DNA of 64,000 nt from Lumnitzera littorea (Eukaryota; Streptophyta; Magnoliopsida; Myrtales; Combretaceae). The notes beneath the pieces were generated by a model. That model was not told where the DNA came from. It saw nothing but the letters and a program-made list of their open reading frames with translations, and searched no databases. The position numbers and the translations under genes were made by a program. The stretch is from the NCBI GenBank assembly GCA_024138015.1, contig JAMXBB010000008.1, positions 8,295,792 through 8,359,791 of the forward strand. The letters are read 5' to 3'. This document shows, piece by piece, positions 24,060 to 36,079 of the stretch (position 1 is its first letter; each line of letters begins with the position of its first letter).

Positions 24060-26745
24060 ATAGGTAGCTAAGGGACGGAATATGATAGGGAGCCCGTTAA
24101 AAAGTTAAAAATTAGAAAGGATTCAAACTTCTCTCATTTCAGTCGGCGAATTTGTGGATGCACTGGAGTTAACCCAAGTGGTATTAAACTTGTATACAGA
24201 CATCCCTTTTTCCATGATGTTAGAGTTATCTACAAGTTGATGGCCAGTAGAGATAATGAAGATGTTGAGAATATCATTGAGATGGCAGAGTCTTTTGGAG
24301 AACGAAGTATTCAAGAAGGGTACATAAGGCATATTGGGGAATCAAGTGCCCGAAATGAGCATGAAATACATGAGCCAGACAATCCAACCCTTCCGGATCC
24401 TAATGTGCATTCAACAATGACCAATGCGGAGCAAACAAATGTGGATCAATCAAATGAACCATACGTGGATTTCTCCGAGTATGAGCACATGAATAATACA
24501 AAAGAGCAGCTTGACAAAGCATTGGGTCCCATTATCAAACATGAAGAGTTTTATGATCTATATGTAGAAAGAATGCACATAGATATAAATGTTAATGATG
24601 GGGAGAATGCGGCAAATGTGGATGGTGATGAGGATGATGGGGATGGTGATGAAGATGATGTTGTCCTCAAACATGATCATACTAAGGATTTAGGAGAGGC
24701 CTAGGTGAGACCATATGTTGGCGGGAACAGTGTGTCAGTCCGGACACTCTGCGGCGACGGCTCTAGTAGGCCATACCATCGAATTGGTGAAGTATTGTCA
24801 AGATGACAATTTGAAGACTTTCCGCAAATAAACAAACCTATTGACAGGCTTATCAGAGATCATGTCCCATTTTACAACAACCAGTATAATAGCAATGGCT
24901 ATGCAACATTTGACAGAGATGTTAATGAAATGTGCAGTAACATCATCAACTCTAATGACTTTAGCGTCGATATGCGTTTCAACACAAAAAAGGATCTTAT
25001 AAATGTAGTTAAGTCATTCAACCTAAGGAATCACTTTGATTTTCATGTAGACATTTCGAAACCGAATGTATATGCTATCTACTATAAAAGATAGAACAAG
25101 GTTGTAAGTAGAGACTATGGGCTTGTTTAAAGAAAGTAGAGGGTCTTTTCAAAATAACAATTCTAGAGGATCCATACACTTGTCTGAACCCAATGATGAA
25201 TCAAGATTATCCTCAACTCGACAGCAACATAATGGCAATACTATTCATCAATAGTGTACAAAAGAACCCTGATGTTAAGATACCTGATCTTGCAACTAAT
25301 GTGTAAACTATGTATGGGTACACAGTAATCAATAAAAGGGCTTTTGAGGCCAAGCAAAAGACTGTTGAGATGGTATACAGTAATTAAGAGAAGTCGTATA
25401 ATGAGTTACTGAGATTATTAAATGCAATGAAGTTGAGCAACCCGAGGATACAAGTGGATTAGGGTTGGAGTAGTTCACCAAAGTAAGGTCAATCCTAGTT
25501 CAAGTGGGTTTTTTGGACATTTAGACCGTGTGTTGAAGTCTTCAAATACCGTCGACCTATTGTATGTGTCAATGGCATATTCTTATATGGAAAGTACGGG
25601 CATAAGTTGTTGGTAGCTTATAGTATGGATGGAGACAATTCAATTGCTCCATTAGCATTTGCTCTTGTTGACACAAAATCGATAGAAACTTAGAGGTGAT
25701 TCCTACGGAAGCTTAAAGTACATGTAGTCGGCCAGAAGGGAGAAACCTTATGTCCTGTATCTAATAGGGCATCCAATATTGACTTTACGTACAAGGAACC
25801 ATTAATAGGCTAGTAGCTACCGTTTATAGTTTGGAGATATTGTCTGCGGTACATTGCTAGTAACTTCAACACGGTCCACAAAAACCAATTATGTAAGAAA
25901 CTTATATAGTTTGTAGGTGTTCAGGCACAACAGAGGAAATTCGAATGTTTCATATAGAAGTTAGCCCAGGCTAAGGAGGACGCTCCCATGTAGTTTGACA
26001 ATGTTGATTTGGACAAGAAGACTCTCGCATATGATGGATGTTACTGTTTTGGATACATGACATCAAACATTGTCAAGAGTTATAACTCCTTTTTGAAATC
26101 AGCGTGTGGATTACTCATCACTGCATTAGTGAAGAAGATATTTTACAACTGTGTTGCCTATTAAGAGGAAAGGCATAAGGACACCAAGGAAGCAATCGAT
26201 TTTGGCAAGACCTACACTAATTACTCTGTAAAGATGTATGAAACTTAGAGGAGGCGGGCAAGTGCACATAGAATAATTTCATTTAGCTTGCAGAGTGGTA
26301 TTTAAAAAGGTTTTAACCAATAGTCGAATGACGACAACAAGATTGAAGGAAGGAGGAAGGATACATACAGTTAACTTCAAAGGCCGCAGTTGCACTTGTC
26401 AGAAGTGACAAATATATAGGATCCCTTACTCCCATGCATGTACTGCTGCAGCAAGTATGAGGGTGGACAGCAAATCGACAATAAGGCTATGGTATAAGTG
26501 GGCAAACCAGATAGATTGTTACCAAGCTCATTTCTACCTGATTAGTGACGAATTGAACTGGCTACAAGTTAGCTTCCCTTATCTTCATCCGAACATTGAC
26601 TTGCTACAAAAAAAAAAGGTAAACCTAGACATAAGCGATATCACATGGAGATGGACATTCATGAGCGGTTTAACAAAACTAGATGCAGTGCATGTGGGCG
26701 GGAAGGACATAATCAGAGGAGGTGTCTGGATATTAATAGGGTTAG
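24060..26745 (+). pseudogene. MULE-A: Mutator-like transposase (decayed)
   Basis: DDE transposase that moves Mutator-like elements. Order: PB1-like domain (about 24100-24330, GCTGVNPSGIKLVYRHPFF); acidic linker (24237-24704, ending GDEDDGDGDEDDVV); MULE N-terminal domain (about 24960-25080, MRFNTKKDLINVVKSFNLRN); catalytic domain (about 25500-26100, GIFLYGKYGHKLLVAYSMDG); SWIM finger (26388-26436, GRSCTCQK then IPYSHAC); CCHC knuckle CSACGREGHNQRRC (26684-26725). The first catalytic Asp is Asn (VNG instead of VDG) and the second also reads Asn (SNR instead of SDR). The SWIM Trp is a stop, and CSH reads YSH. Numerous other stops are TAG/TGA/TAA at Trp, Gln or Arg positions. Inactive beyond doubt. 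Confidence 0.9.
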
Positions 26746-26865
26746 TATATATTCCCTTTTTATCTAAGCATTACATTGTAATATATGCATAAGTATAATG
26801 ATTGATAATTTTTTTATTTTTTATTTTTTGTCTACTAAACATGTTTATATGTGGTTGTAGGATAG

Positions 26866-27054
26866 ATGGAATCAGGACTGATTGATCCATGTGTACTTAC
26901 GAGGATCCAGCTAGGCCATCTAGCCAACCTAGTTCCTCTTAGGGAACTTAAGCTCAATGATCTACCACTTAAGCCTACTCAGACACACGATAGACGGGAA
27001 TGTTCATTTCTTTCCCATGCCGTGAGGACCTTTACATGGCGTAGGTATCAGTAG
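26866..27054 (+). pseudogene. 3' exon of a PMD-type gene, inverted copy
   Basis: The frame ...IQLGHLANLVPLRELKLND ends in SFLSHAVRTFTWRRYQ-stop. It matches, in inverted orientation, the terminal exon of the minus-strand PMD gene (GHPVDPVPPRELEFDDLP..., near 27908-28060). The similarity continues through the 3' UTR to about 27300. It is preceded by an intron-like T-rich stretch ending in tgtag at about 26862. The simplest reading is that MULE-A once carried a downstream PMD gene in the same orientation, as in the 37-45 kb copy, and that only its last exon survives here. Confidence 0.7.
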
Positions 27055-28090
27055 ATATGTTTAGTCTATTGTTTTTGTTTTCTTCTTTATTTTTTCATTG
27101 TACTAATGTTGTTATTGACTGATTACAAATTTTGTATATATACTGATTATTCAAAATACAATTCACTTTTCATCATATATTGCAATTCAATGCATTGTTT
27201 ATTTATCATAATTTTACAATTTGTAATTATTTTTCCTTCTATCAGACTTGTATGGTCAATGGATGATCATCTCGTACGCTTATTTTTATGTAATTTATTA
27301 TTGTATCAAACTTTCCATTCAGTTTGTAAGTTAATGGTTAGAAGAACGTTACTTTATCATTTCGGCCAGGGAAAAATTAGTAGGTTAAATGGAGATTGAA
27401 CTGGAGGCGCATTAAGTGTATGTGCCTTCAATATAAATATTTACACTGAAAGTGCATATACTTGATGCCCCTTCAATTCAAATCGTGATACTAAAGGGCC
27501 ATCAAGTATATGTGTCTTCAGTGTAAATATTTATATTGAAGGTGCATACACTTAATGTTCCTTCAGTTTAATTTCTACTACAATAGTCTACTGAAGGCAA
27601 GTGGGAAAATAGGGAAGACCTCACATAAAATCACAATTGGTGGAACACTTCAACAAATATAGCAAGTAGGGAAGAAATAAGCGCATAAGATGATCATCCA
27701 ATGACCATACAAGTTGAATAGAAGAAAAAGTAATTGTAAATTGTAAAATTAAAATAAATAAACAATACATTAAATGTAAAATATGATGAAAAGTGAAATG
27801 TATTTTGAATAATTAGTATATACACAAAATTTGTAATCAGTCAATGATAACATTAGTACAATGGAAAAATAAAGAAGAAAACAAAAACAATAGACTAAAC
27901 ATATCTACTAACGCTTACGCCGTGTAAAGGTCCTCATGGCATGGGAAAGAAGTGAACACCCCTGTTTATTGTATGTCTAAGTAGGTTCAATTGGTAGATC
28001 GTCAAACTCAAGTTCTCTAGGAGGAACTGGGTCGACTGGATGGCCCAGATGCAATTGGGTGACGCCCTTACCCATAGATGACTATATTGG
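26870..28090. repeat. Large inverted repeat centred near 27487
   Basis: Arms of about 0.6 kb, 26870-27478 and 27494-28090, are reverse complements over the terminal exon, the 3' UTR (with shared words such as agactaaacat and tcagtcaatgataac/cattgactga) and the terminal array. The part 27300-27400 versus 27573-27690 is diverged. The two element ends meet head-on at the centre. Confidence 0.85.
27401..27572. repeat. Palindromic terminal array (two inverted arms)
   Basis: Four imperfectly palindromic units of about 33 bp, of the form ctgaaggtgcat..atgccttcag, spaced about 45 bp apart. The array as a whole is also a palindrome, with arms 27401-27478 and 27494-27572. Probably the juxtaposed ends of two MULE-type elements. 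Confidence 0.85.
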
Positions 28091-29930
28091 GGTAGAACAT
28101 CACTTTTAAGGAGCTAGTGGAGTAGTGAGGTCAAGATGTTGCTGGAACTCGAGAGTCATGTATGTGCTAGATCCAAGATTGGAGCTGGATTTGGCTCCCA
28201 AAGTGGAAGTAACACCTGACCTAGGGTGTGTGCTATATCCCCTATTGATATGCCCTAGCTCTATGGAATGACGGGCATGTGATGAGATATTGTTGACGAC
28301 GTACCACTCGAGCCCTGCCTCCTTGAACTTTAGCTCTACCCCTAAGTGGTGCACGAGGCGTTGGCATCTCTTCATCAGTAGGTGGTTCCTAATCCCTATC
28401 GTGATCCATATGAGGTGGCTTATGTACACCCCATTGCTGTGGGTAAAGGATAAGGCCACTATATTACTCAAAGAAGTCAAGTGCCCTATCTGCATTACCT
28501 AGTGCTATAAGATAGTCAGGTGCTACTTGACACTCTTGAGCAAGTTTTCTTAAAATAAGTAAAGAAAACAGATGTTGGTATATATGATAACAATTATAAA
28601 CAAGTGAAAAATAAAATAATGGACGATTTTAGATGTACATACCAATCAACCAATGACAGCTTCGTGGTGTGTAATAAAACGCCGGGTAATTTGTTTATAC
28701 CATGGCCAATAGCTTTCATCAACCCTTCAAGGACCTTGGATGTAAGAAGAGTGTATGTTGATCCAGTTAACATCCATCTTACCCCGGAGGTCCAATTGGT
28801 GGAGCTACTTTAAGGTATCGACCTCATGTGGATCGTATTAATATCCTCCAAATTGCTAGATGACACAATCCGGAAAGCAACACTCAATGATGTGAAAACA
28901 CATGAGTGGTACCCGGGCAGTCCAAATGTATTGCCCGGTAATACAAGACTGAGGCAGCAATTGCAGCAATTCCTTTGTATAAGGCTCCTAAACAACCTAA
29001 AGAGCAGAAGACAAAAAAAAAAAAAAATTAAACAACTAGTCAAACAACAATGGTTATCACTTACAGTCAAGATGAAGACAGCAAAGAGGATAACTTGTCA
29101 TATCATACCTGTTGTGTCGTTTACATGTCAAAAGCTGTGCGATACGCATCTACAACATGCATCGAATGCTAAGTCGTATCCCACACTACCCTCCATTTGG
29201 CTACCAATGGCCTATCCCCATCAATAATAAACCCATATCGACTAAAGGGGGCGACATGTAGGAATCCATCCCAAGCCCAGACCTGCAGTAGAATCATGGT
29301 CCCTCCTAACTCATGCACGTCGGATGAGGAGGTAGAGCACAGTTGTTGATGTAACCATGTCAAGCATGCACTGCCCTAACTAAATTGCCCAACTATTGAA
29401 AAGTCCTCTAGCAATGGTAGAAACATCAGATGGATAAAGTTGGAGGATTTATCCATAAATATAAATCCTCTCATTAAGCTGAGTATGTACACACGTGCGT
29501 ACTATCGAACTATCTCGTCATCCGCCCAATGGGGAAGTATCCATAAGTACTCCCGTAACCATGTCAGAGATAAGCAAGCACCCCTCATCCGAGCAGGCCT
29601 CATCCCCAGCAACCTCTCTCCTACATCAACCCAACTCTCCTCACTATCCGTCTCTGTTCACCATGCCACTGAAAACCTTTCAATTAGAAGTCCAAGCTGG
29701 ACCTCAACATCCTGTAGTGTGATGGTCATCTCTCCAGTGGGTAGGTAGAACGCGTATGTCCCGGGCCGCCATCTCTCAACAAGTGCGATAATCAAATGCC
29801 AATCCAACATAATAAATGAGAGCTGTGCAACTCCTCAGAACTCAACCTCCAGTATATATGGCTCTATCCTAAGATGAATAGGGATATCCTACTCATCCTT
29901 GCGTATTGACATCTTACCACGTGGTACTTA
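27908..29930 (-). pseudogene. PMD-A: plant mobile domain (MAIN-like) gene, decayed
   Basis: This encodes a plant mobile domain protein, a family that includes the nuclear proteins MAIN/MAIL1 and many transposon-borne copies. Read from the right: LDWHLIIALVERWRPGTYAF, then GEMTITLQDVEVQLGLLIE, LREYLWILPHWADDEIV, LSLMRGFIFMDKSSNFIHL, FLPLLEDFS, LCSTSSSDVHELGGTMILLQ and VWAWDGFLHVAPFSRYG. Further on come LHQLDLRGKMDVNWINIHSS, WPWYKQITRRF, the ORF 28106-28495 (with EAGLEWYVVNNISSHARHS), and a terminal exon ending SLLSHAMRTFTRRKR. Scattered stops (several TAG at Gln/Trp positions) and frameshifts make it non-functional as it stands. It faces MULE-A tail-to-tail and is bounded by the palindromic arrays at 27401-27572 and 30869-31062. 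Confidence 0.85.
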
Positions 29931-30868
29931 TAGTATATATGCCACCTCTTAAATAAACATTCAGTTAAGTTAGTAAGTAACACACCGTTAATAAGGGAAT
30001 TGGTTGTAAATGATAATGACATTACTCACCCTGCCCTCCCAAACGGCCTATGAACGGTGACTGGCTTACTTCGTAAGTACACATGGATCAATTAGTCCCG
30101 GCTCCATCTATCTTATGATCACATACAAATAAGTTTAGTACACCAACTACCCATCACTATATTTCCGTTCACATAGATAATTACTTTTAAGTAATCTACC
30201 ATTTGCACCCTAGTAATGCCACGATGAACAAAATATTTAAATGAAATAAAAAACGTCATATATACACCGAGCAACAACTTTACAAAATGCACTTAATCAT
30301 CTTGTTAAGCTGCGTCACCAACACAAATACCTAACATTAACCTTTTAATTCGACCTAACATAATAAAAATGCCAAATATATATACCGCAATGCAAATAAA
30401 AATCTTAATTTTATATAACATAAAATATATTTTCATCAATTATTAATAATTTACACAATTTACAATATATCTATAATTATGAAATCTATATTCATATAAC
30501 TTATGTCCCGTAACACAAAAAATTCCTAAATTTCAACGACATAAAATATATTTTTATCAAATATTAATAATTTACATAATTTACAGTACATCTATAATTA
30601 TGAAATTTACGTCATTAACTAATAATTTTTTTTCTACAACACAATATTGAATAATGTCGATTATTACTAAGATAACAAAAAATATTAAATAAATAAAATT
30701 CACACAAGTTATAGATTGTTACTTCTTAATGGTGTATACTCGCGTTAGGAAATGGTTCAGTACTCCAACTATAGCTTTTTTTTTATTTTTCTCTATGTTT
30801 TGAAAATTTTAAAAACTGATATAGGTAAGAATGGGCTTTGGCCACGTGAATTAGGATTCATAGAGGTG
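29931..30868. other. 5' flank of PMD-A, no gene seen
   Basis: AT-rich DNA between the PMD-A coding region and the right palindromic array, presumably its promoter and subterminal region. The word ttaataatttacacaatttacaat and a near copy occur around 30440 and 30570, a short local duplication of about 120 bp period. No ORF with motifs. Confidence 0.45.
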
Positions 30869-31062
30869 GTATACTGAAGGTGCATCCACTGCATGCGCCT
30901 TCAGTTATAATGAATTACAAGAAAGGCGCTTGCAGTGAATGTACCTTCAGTTATAATCAATTACACTAAAGGCACACCTACTGCACATGCCTTTAATGTA
31001 AAAATCATAACATATTAAAGGTGCATTTACTTGATATGCCTTCAGATGCACCTTCAGTATAC
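30869..31062. repeat. Palindromic terminal array, right copy
   Basis: It begins GTATACTGAAGGTGCAT (30869-30885) and ends with the exact reverse complement (31046-31062). Inside lie units ctgaaggtgcatccactgca, aagaaaggcgcttgc... and ctaaaggcacacc..., each an imperfect palindrome of about 33 bp spaced about 45 bp. It matches the array at 27401-27572 in style and motif. Confidence 0.85.
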
Positions 31063-31143
31063 TATATTCGTCATTTTTTTTTTTGAAACGAGCCCTCTTC
31101 TGTAATATTTTTTCGAAAAAAACTCATATTCGTATAAAACTCT

Positions 31144-32036
31144 AGGAAATAAACTATCTGAATCGAACCAAATTGACCCGACAATTTGATTTTTGGACTT
31201 TCCCTTTGGTTTGGAAATGCATTCATGGTTCGCCATTTGGTTCACATGATTGAACCAAATCACACTATTCTTCACAATTCAGTTTAACCATTCAATCATA
31301 CCAAAATTTTTACAATAAATTGAATTAAAAACTAATTCCCACTATATCGAGTATTTAGTGTTTTTAAGTTTCATTAGTTGATATAATCGTACCTTTATGA
31401 TTTGATTAGATTTGAATGATAAACTTATCCAAATCATACCTATATTAAGTTATCACGGTTGCTAATGTAACATTTGAAATGGAATGATGTAGATTTGAAT
31501 GGAATGAAATAAAATAAGGGATAAAATGATAGATCATTTTCTATAGTTAAAAATACACATAAAATGGAATTGAATAAAATGATATTAAATATGTGAATGA
31601 AATTAATTGTTAAAAATACTTTCAATTATTATATGTCATAATTTATTCGATGGATAAATAAGTAATTTTAAGTCAATACAATTAATGAAGGTGAAATGAA
31701 ATTATAACTCTATCCTTTTGAAAATAAAATTGAATTTTCCTCCAAAAACGGAATTAACAATTCCATATAATCACAATTCCACCTTCAAATTATGCTTTGA
31801 AATATAGAAAAAGGGAATGGAATTCAGAATTACGATTTCATTCTAATCCATTTCCGTATAACCTTATGTGACATAATAACATAAAATGGTTATTGTGATA
31901 TAGATTTATCATCATATAAAGTTAATTGGTGGGGACCTACTTAGTGAGAAATTACATTTTTTTTTTCTTTGGTCAATAGCAAGAAATTACATAAAGTGAG
32001 GGAACGTGCACTTCTTTTTAAGCATTTAGCCATGTG
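31144..32036. repeat. Repeat unit U, middle copy (direct repeat of 13807-14680)
   Basis: Close to the left copy over its whole length; both share aaaactaattcccactatat, tgtgacataata and tttaagcatttagccatgtg. Its left edge abuts the PMD element. Its right edge runs on into 32037-33290, which the left copy lacks. It contains the same GAATGG/ATTCC-rich MITE-like section (31463-31868). Confidence 0.85.
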
Positions 32037-33290
32037 AAACGGAATATATAAATTTTATTTTTATACGATCCTACCATTGGTCTTATTGATATTTATTGAC
32101 AAATTTGTTTTTATTACTCTCCTAAATATAAACTAGCGGATGATGCACTACATAATATAAAACAACATCAATAATATATGTTAGTTAAACGAAAACTGTA
32201 ATAAATATTCTAAAGAAACAATCCTTACTACAATAGCAGATATTGGTTAAATAAAAAGTATAATGAATTTTTCAAATAATAGTAATGTTGGGTAATTAAA
32301 GGAATGGATAAATAAAATAATAGTAACCATAAAAATAAGTATTATAAAAAATTTTAATTGTATAAATGGAAAGATTTGTAAATAATGGATAGTAGTTGAG
32401 AAGTGAATGAGATGAATTTGAATTTTTTTTATAATTATTATGTAAATATAATTTAGACAATTAAAAAAGATTTTTCTCATTAATAATGGAATTTATAAGG
32501 AGGATTTTAGGATGTCTTATCAATTTCACGATCTAACTTTGCCCTGAAATAGTGAGGAGATGAGAGAGCACATGTTCAGGCCTTAACGAATGTAATAACA
32601 CAGTTGGCAAGTGTCAAATATAAGCAAAATAAAAAAATGCTATTGAAAATGAAAATAAAAAAGCAATTTATGCAAACAAGTTTTTAATATTTTGCTTTCC
32701 TTTTAATTTAATAGTAGAGGATACAAATCCATGTACACCTCAAATAATAAATTTTGAATTTCTTAATTTTATCCACAAACTGCATATATAATTGAAATAA
32801 ATGATGTGATAAAAAAAGTAACTTTAATCTAGCTTAATATAAGGTTGTAAATAAAAATGGGGGTAAATCGCATTAATTCATAATGACTCTCTACATTATA
32901 ACCTTGAGACGTGTATCATAAATTATAAATAGTGTAAAATTCAATAGCATATTTTCAAAATGTCATCAATAGAATTTTGCTAATAGAGTGTAATGTGATT
33001 GGACCTTACACAAATGTGTGATGGGTAAAAAAAAAAAAGAACACTATGAGAGATACTAAGATATTATTTGACATGGCTTTTTTAATACTTAAGCCAGTAA
33101 GTGCTTGTAATAGAGTAGAGAGTTGAATATAAGCTAAGTACGTAAGGGAGTCAAAGTGAGTTATCATGGCAATGCCAAGGCTATTTATAAAGTAGGGTTG
33201 TCGCGAATATAAGAGCATATATATCACATTGACACATCCACTAATTCTAATGGGTGAAATCATGCAGGTTGGCATGTTCTAAAAATATCG
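32037..33290. repeat. Continuation of middle copy of unit U, no gene seen
   Basis: Similar to 34570-35210, for example ttttccttttaattt...gaggataca...ccatgtacacc and gagagcacatgttc/gagagcacgtgttc. The ORFs here are AT-rich and without motifs. Confidence 0.6.
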
Positions 33291-33296
33291 GAATTT

Positions 33297-33374
33297 GACT
33301 ATTGACTAGATCTTGAAGCCTTATCTACTTAGACTATTGACTAGATCTTGAAGCCTTATCCACTTAGACTATTA
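33297..33374. repeat. 35-bp tandem repeat, about 2.2 copies
   Basis: The unit starting gactattgactagatcttg is repeated at 33297 and 33332, with a partial third at 33367. It lies exactly at the junction between the middle and right copies of unit U. Confidence 0.9.
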
Positions 33375-33423
33375 TGACTGTCGTAACGCCAGGTTAAGAA
33401 TTAGATGGTGTCTAATCCTTATT

Positions 33424-35210
33424 TAGACCATAGGGTGTTGGCATGGTTTGACAAGTGCTAGACCTTTTTTTTTTTTATATATTCTCGTCTTTTGATTTGT
33501 TGGTTATGGGAATTATTAAATGCTTTCTTTACGAAGGATTTTATTGTTTTTCTTTTTTTTTTCTTAAAAAAAAAAGATTTTAATTTTTAATGTTTTGCAA
33601 GCATAGGACAAATCCTTTTTTAACCCTACTTGGAGTTTTGTATGCATCTTGGGACTAAACCGTCTAAACCGAACCAAACCCATTTAGACATTAAGCTTTT
33701 GTACTTTCCATTTGGTTTGAGAATACATTCATGTTTCACTATTCCGTTCACATAATTGAATTGATTCGTATTATCCTTTGTGACTATGTTTAACCACCAA
33801 ACCATACTAAAACTTTTTCACTAAAATGGATTAAAAGCTCAATCCAATTAAACTAAACTCATAATCTAGTATTCTTTATATGATCTATAGTTCAATTGAT
33901 ACATCCAATCCAAACTATAATATATTTCATGATTCAGTTTGGTTTAAGTAATAACACCTAACTTCCAAGTTCACTAAAAACATAAAATAGCTATCGTAAT
34001 ATAATTGTTTATCATTTATAAAATAAAGAAGAGTTAATATCATAAATGATATCTAAACTTTATTAAAATATGTATTTTACTATATATAAATTGTTAAAAA
34101 GATTAATTTATTACCTAATTGAAGTTTCATAATTATTTTTAACTATCTGAATTAACTTTGTTAAATCCATCTACTGATATGAATATAAGGATGAATAAAG
34201 AATTGATACACCATTGTCAGTAGATCAAACCACTCACTTATTGAAGTGGATAACAACCAACTATGTCTTAAGCGGCCATTCTAGCCATCTCTTGACCTTC
34301 AAATAACTAGAACGTTCGATTCTTATTTTGTACTTGTGTCCATATTAACAAATAAACTTAACAAAAATTAATTTAAATAGAAAAATAATCGTGAAAACTT
34401 CAATAAAATAGTAAATTGATATTATCAAAATACATGTAATAAATTATACATTTTGCAAATTTTGAATACTATTTATAATGTTAACCTAAATAAATAATTA
34501 CTTTAAAACCACTATGGTGAGAAATTTCATTCTGGAAAGGAATTTGCATTTCTTTTTAGCTTTTATTATATAGTCGATGTGTGAAACAAATTATTTCTAA
34601 AATTATAAATTTTATTTTTGTAATATTCTAACAATAACATTATTGATATTTATTAATAAATTTATATTTATTATTCTCCTAATAAAGTGGTATTTTATTT
34701 TATTTATATGGAAGATTTTTACATTGTTCAATGAATCTCTTTGTCGTGCTTTACTACGAAACCTTAAGGAGATAGGAGAGCACGTGTTCCAGCGTAGACA
34801 AACCTAATCACACAATTGGCAAGTACTAGATATAAGCAAAATGAAAATAAAAAGCAATTTGTGCAAACAAATTTTTAATAATTTGTTTTCCTTTTAATTT
34901 TATGGTGGAGGATACAAACCCATGTACACCTTAAATAGATAAATTTTAAATTGCTTAATTATAAACATAAACTGGGAATATAATTGGAATAAATAATGTG
35001 ACAAAAAAAAACTTCAATCTTCTCTCATAGTGGTTTTCAAATAAATATGCAATTGCTCAAATTATTATAGTCTAATAGTATCACTATTAATCTTTCATCG
35101 AGATAAATGTATAAATAAATATGAGGATAAATTGAATTAATTCATAATCAATTTTTATATTATAACCTTGAGACATCTGTCATGTAAAGTTTAATAACAT
35201 ATTTTCAAAA
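33424..35210. repeat. Repeat unit U, right (older) copy
   Basis: Matches both the left copy (13617-14680) and the middle copy (31144-33290) but is more diverged. It is the only copy in which the upstream part (accatagggtgttgg...) and the downstream part (gaggatacaaacccatgtac) are continuous. No coding frame. It provides the uninterrupted reference for the break at 14680. Confidence 0.75.
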
Positions 35211-36079
35211 GATAAACAAAATTTAGTTTGATAATGTTCTAAAACCGTAATAATTCCATCGATTTTATATGTATGTCCAACCACCTTTTTTATTTTAGAA
35301 AAATGAACATATTTAAAAAATAGACATATATATTATATAATTCTAAGCAGTTGTCATTTTCATACTTGTAAAGGCCAACTACATTTTATCCAACATTGAT
35401 CAGGAGTTTTACAAAAACTTAACTATATAGAACAAGGACAATTTCTGGTATTCAGTTTTTCATAAGTGCTAATAGGATATGCCTTGACATTTTTTATGAT
35501 ATTTGTAACTAAGAAACAAAAGACATAAAACAAATGATATTATCTATAGTAGAGTGAGCGGTAGATGTATTCAAATAGGTTTTACTAGTATAAAAAATCA
35601 TATGGTAGGTTTTTTGATAGGCTCCTTTCATTAAATAAAAGCCCAGCCCAATATCCACTAAACTTAATATTATTATTAGGGTTGATTTTTAAATCTTTTT
35701 TTCAGTCTCTTTCACTCTCTACCGAAGGCTCTTTCAAGCCTTAACTCTCTCTCTCTTTCTTTTCTTCTCTCCTATTTACTTTGTAATTTCAAATACAAAT
35801 GTGATGACTAACACTTAATATATGTTGTGTAAGGTACTTTCATTGATTACGAGAAGGAAGGAAAAGTTTCACAGGGTCGAGAACAGTAAAAGACGTTGGT
35901 TTCTTCAAGCAAGCCTTACTCCTACAGATCTTTAATTTTCCTTGAGAAATTTCGATACCTTTCTCTTCTTTTTCATTTCCTTTTATACTAATTACAAAAT
36001 GTAAATGTTTGCTACCTAATTACTAACAAATTTAATAGTATTGTTATTTCTCTCTACTTTCAGTTTTACAATTATTACT
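35211..36079. other. No gene seen
   Basis: AT-rich. A CT-rich section at 35700-35775 (ctctctctctctttct) resembles a 5' leader, but no ORF follows on either strand. Confidence 0.4.

Larger units (their letters stand above)
27494..31062. mobile_element. PMD-carrying non-autonomous element (inferred)
   Basis: About 3.6 kb bounded by two arrays of the same palindromic motif and carrying a single PMD gene but no transposase. Arrays of subterminal repeats at both ends suit a MULE-type element that could be mobilised by a transposase like the one next door. No target duplication was found, so the exact limits are inferred. Confidence 0.55.

Noticed and set aside
28290..29748. Plus-strand ORFs up to 133 codons
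   Set aside because: Antisense shadows of the PMD-A coding region.
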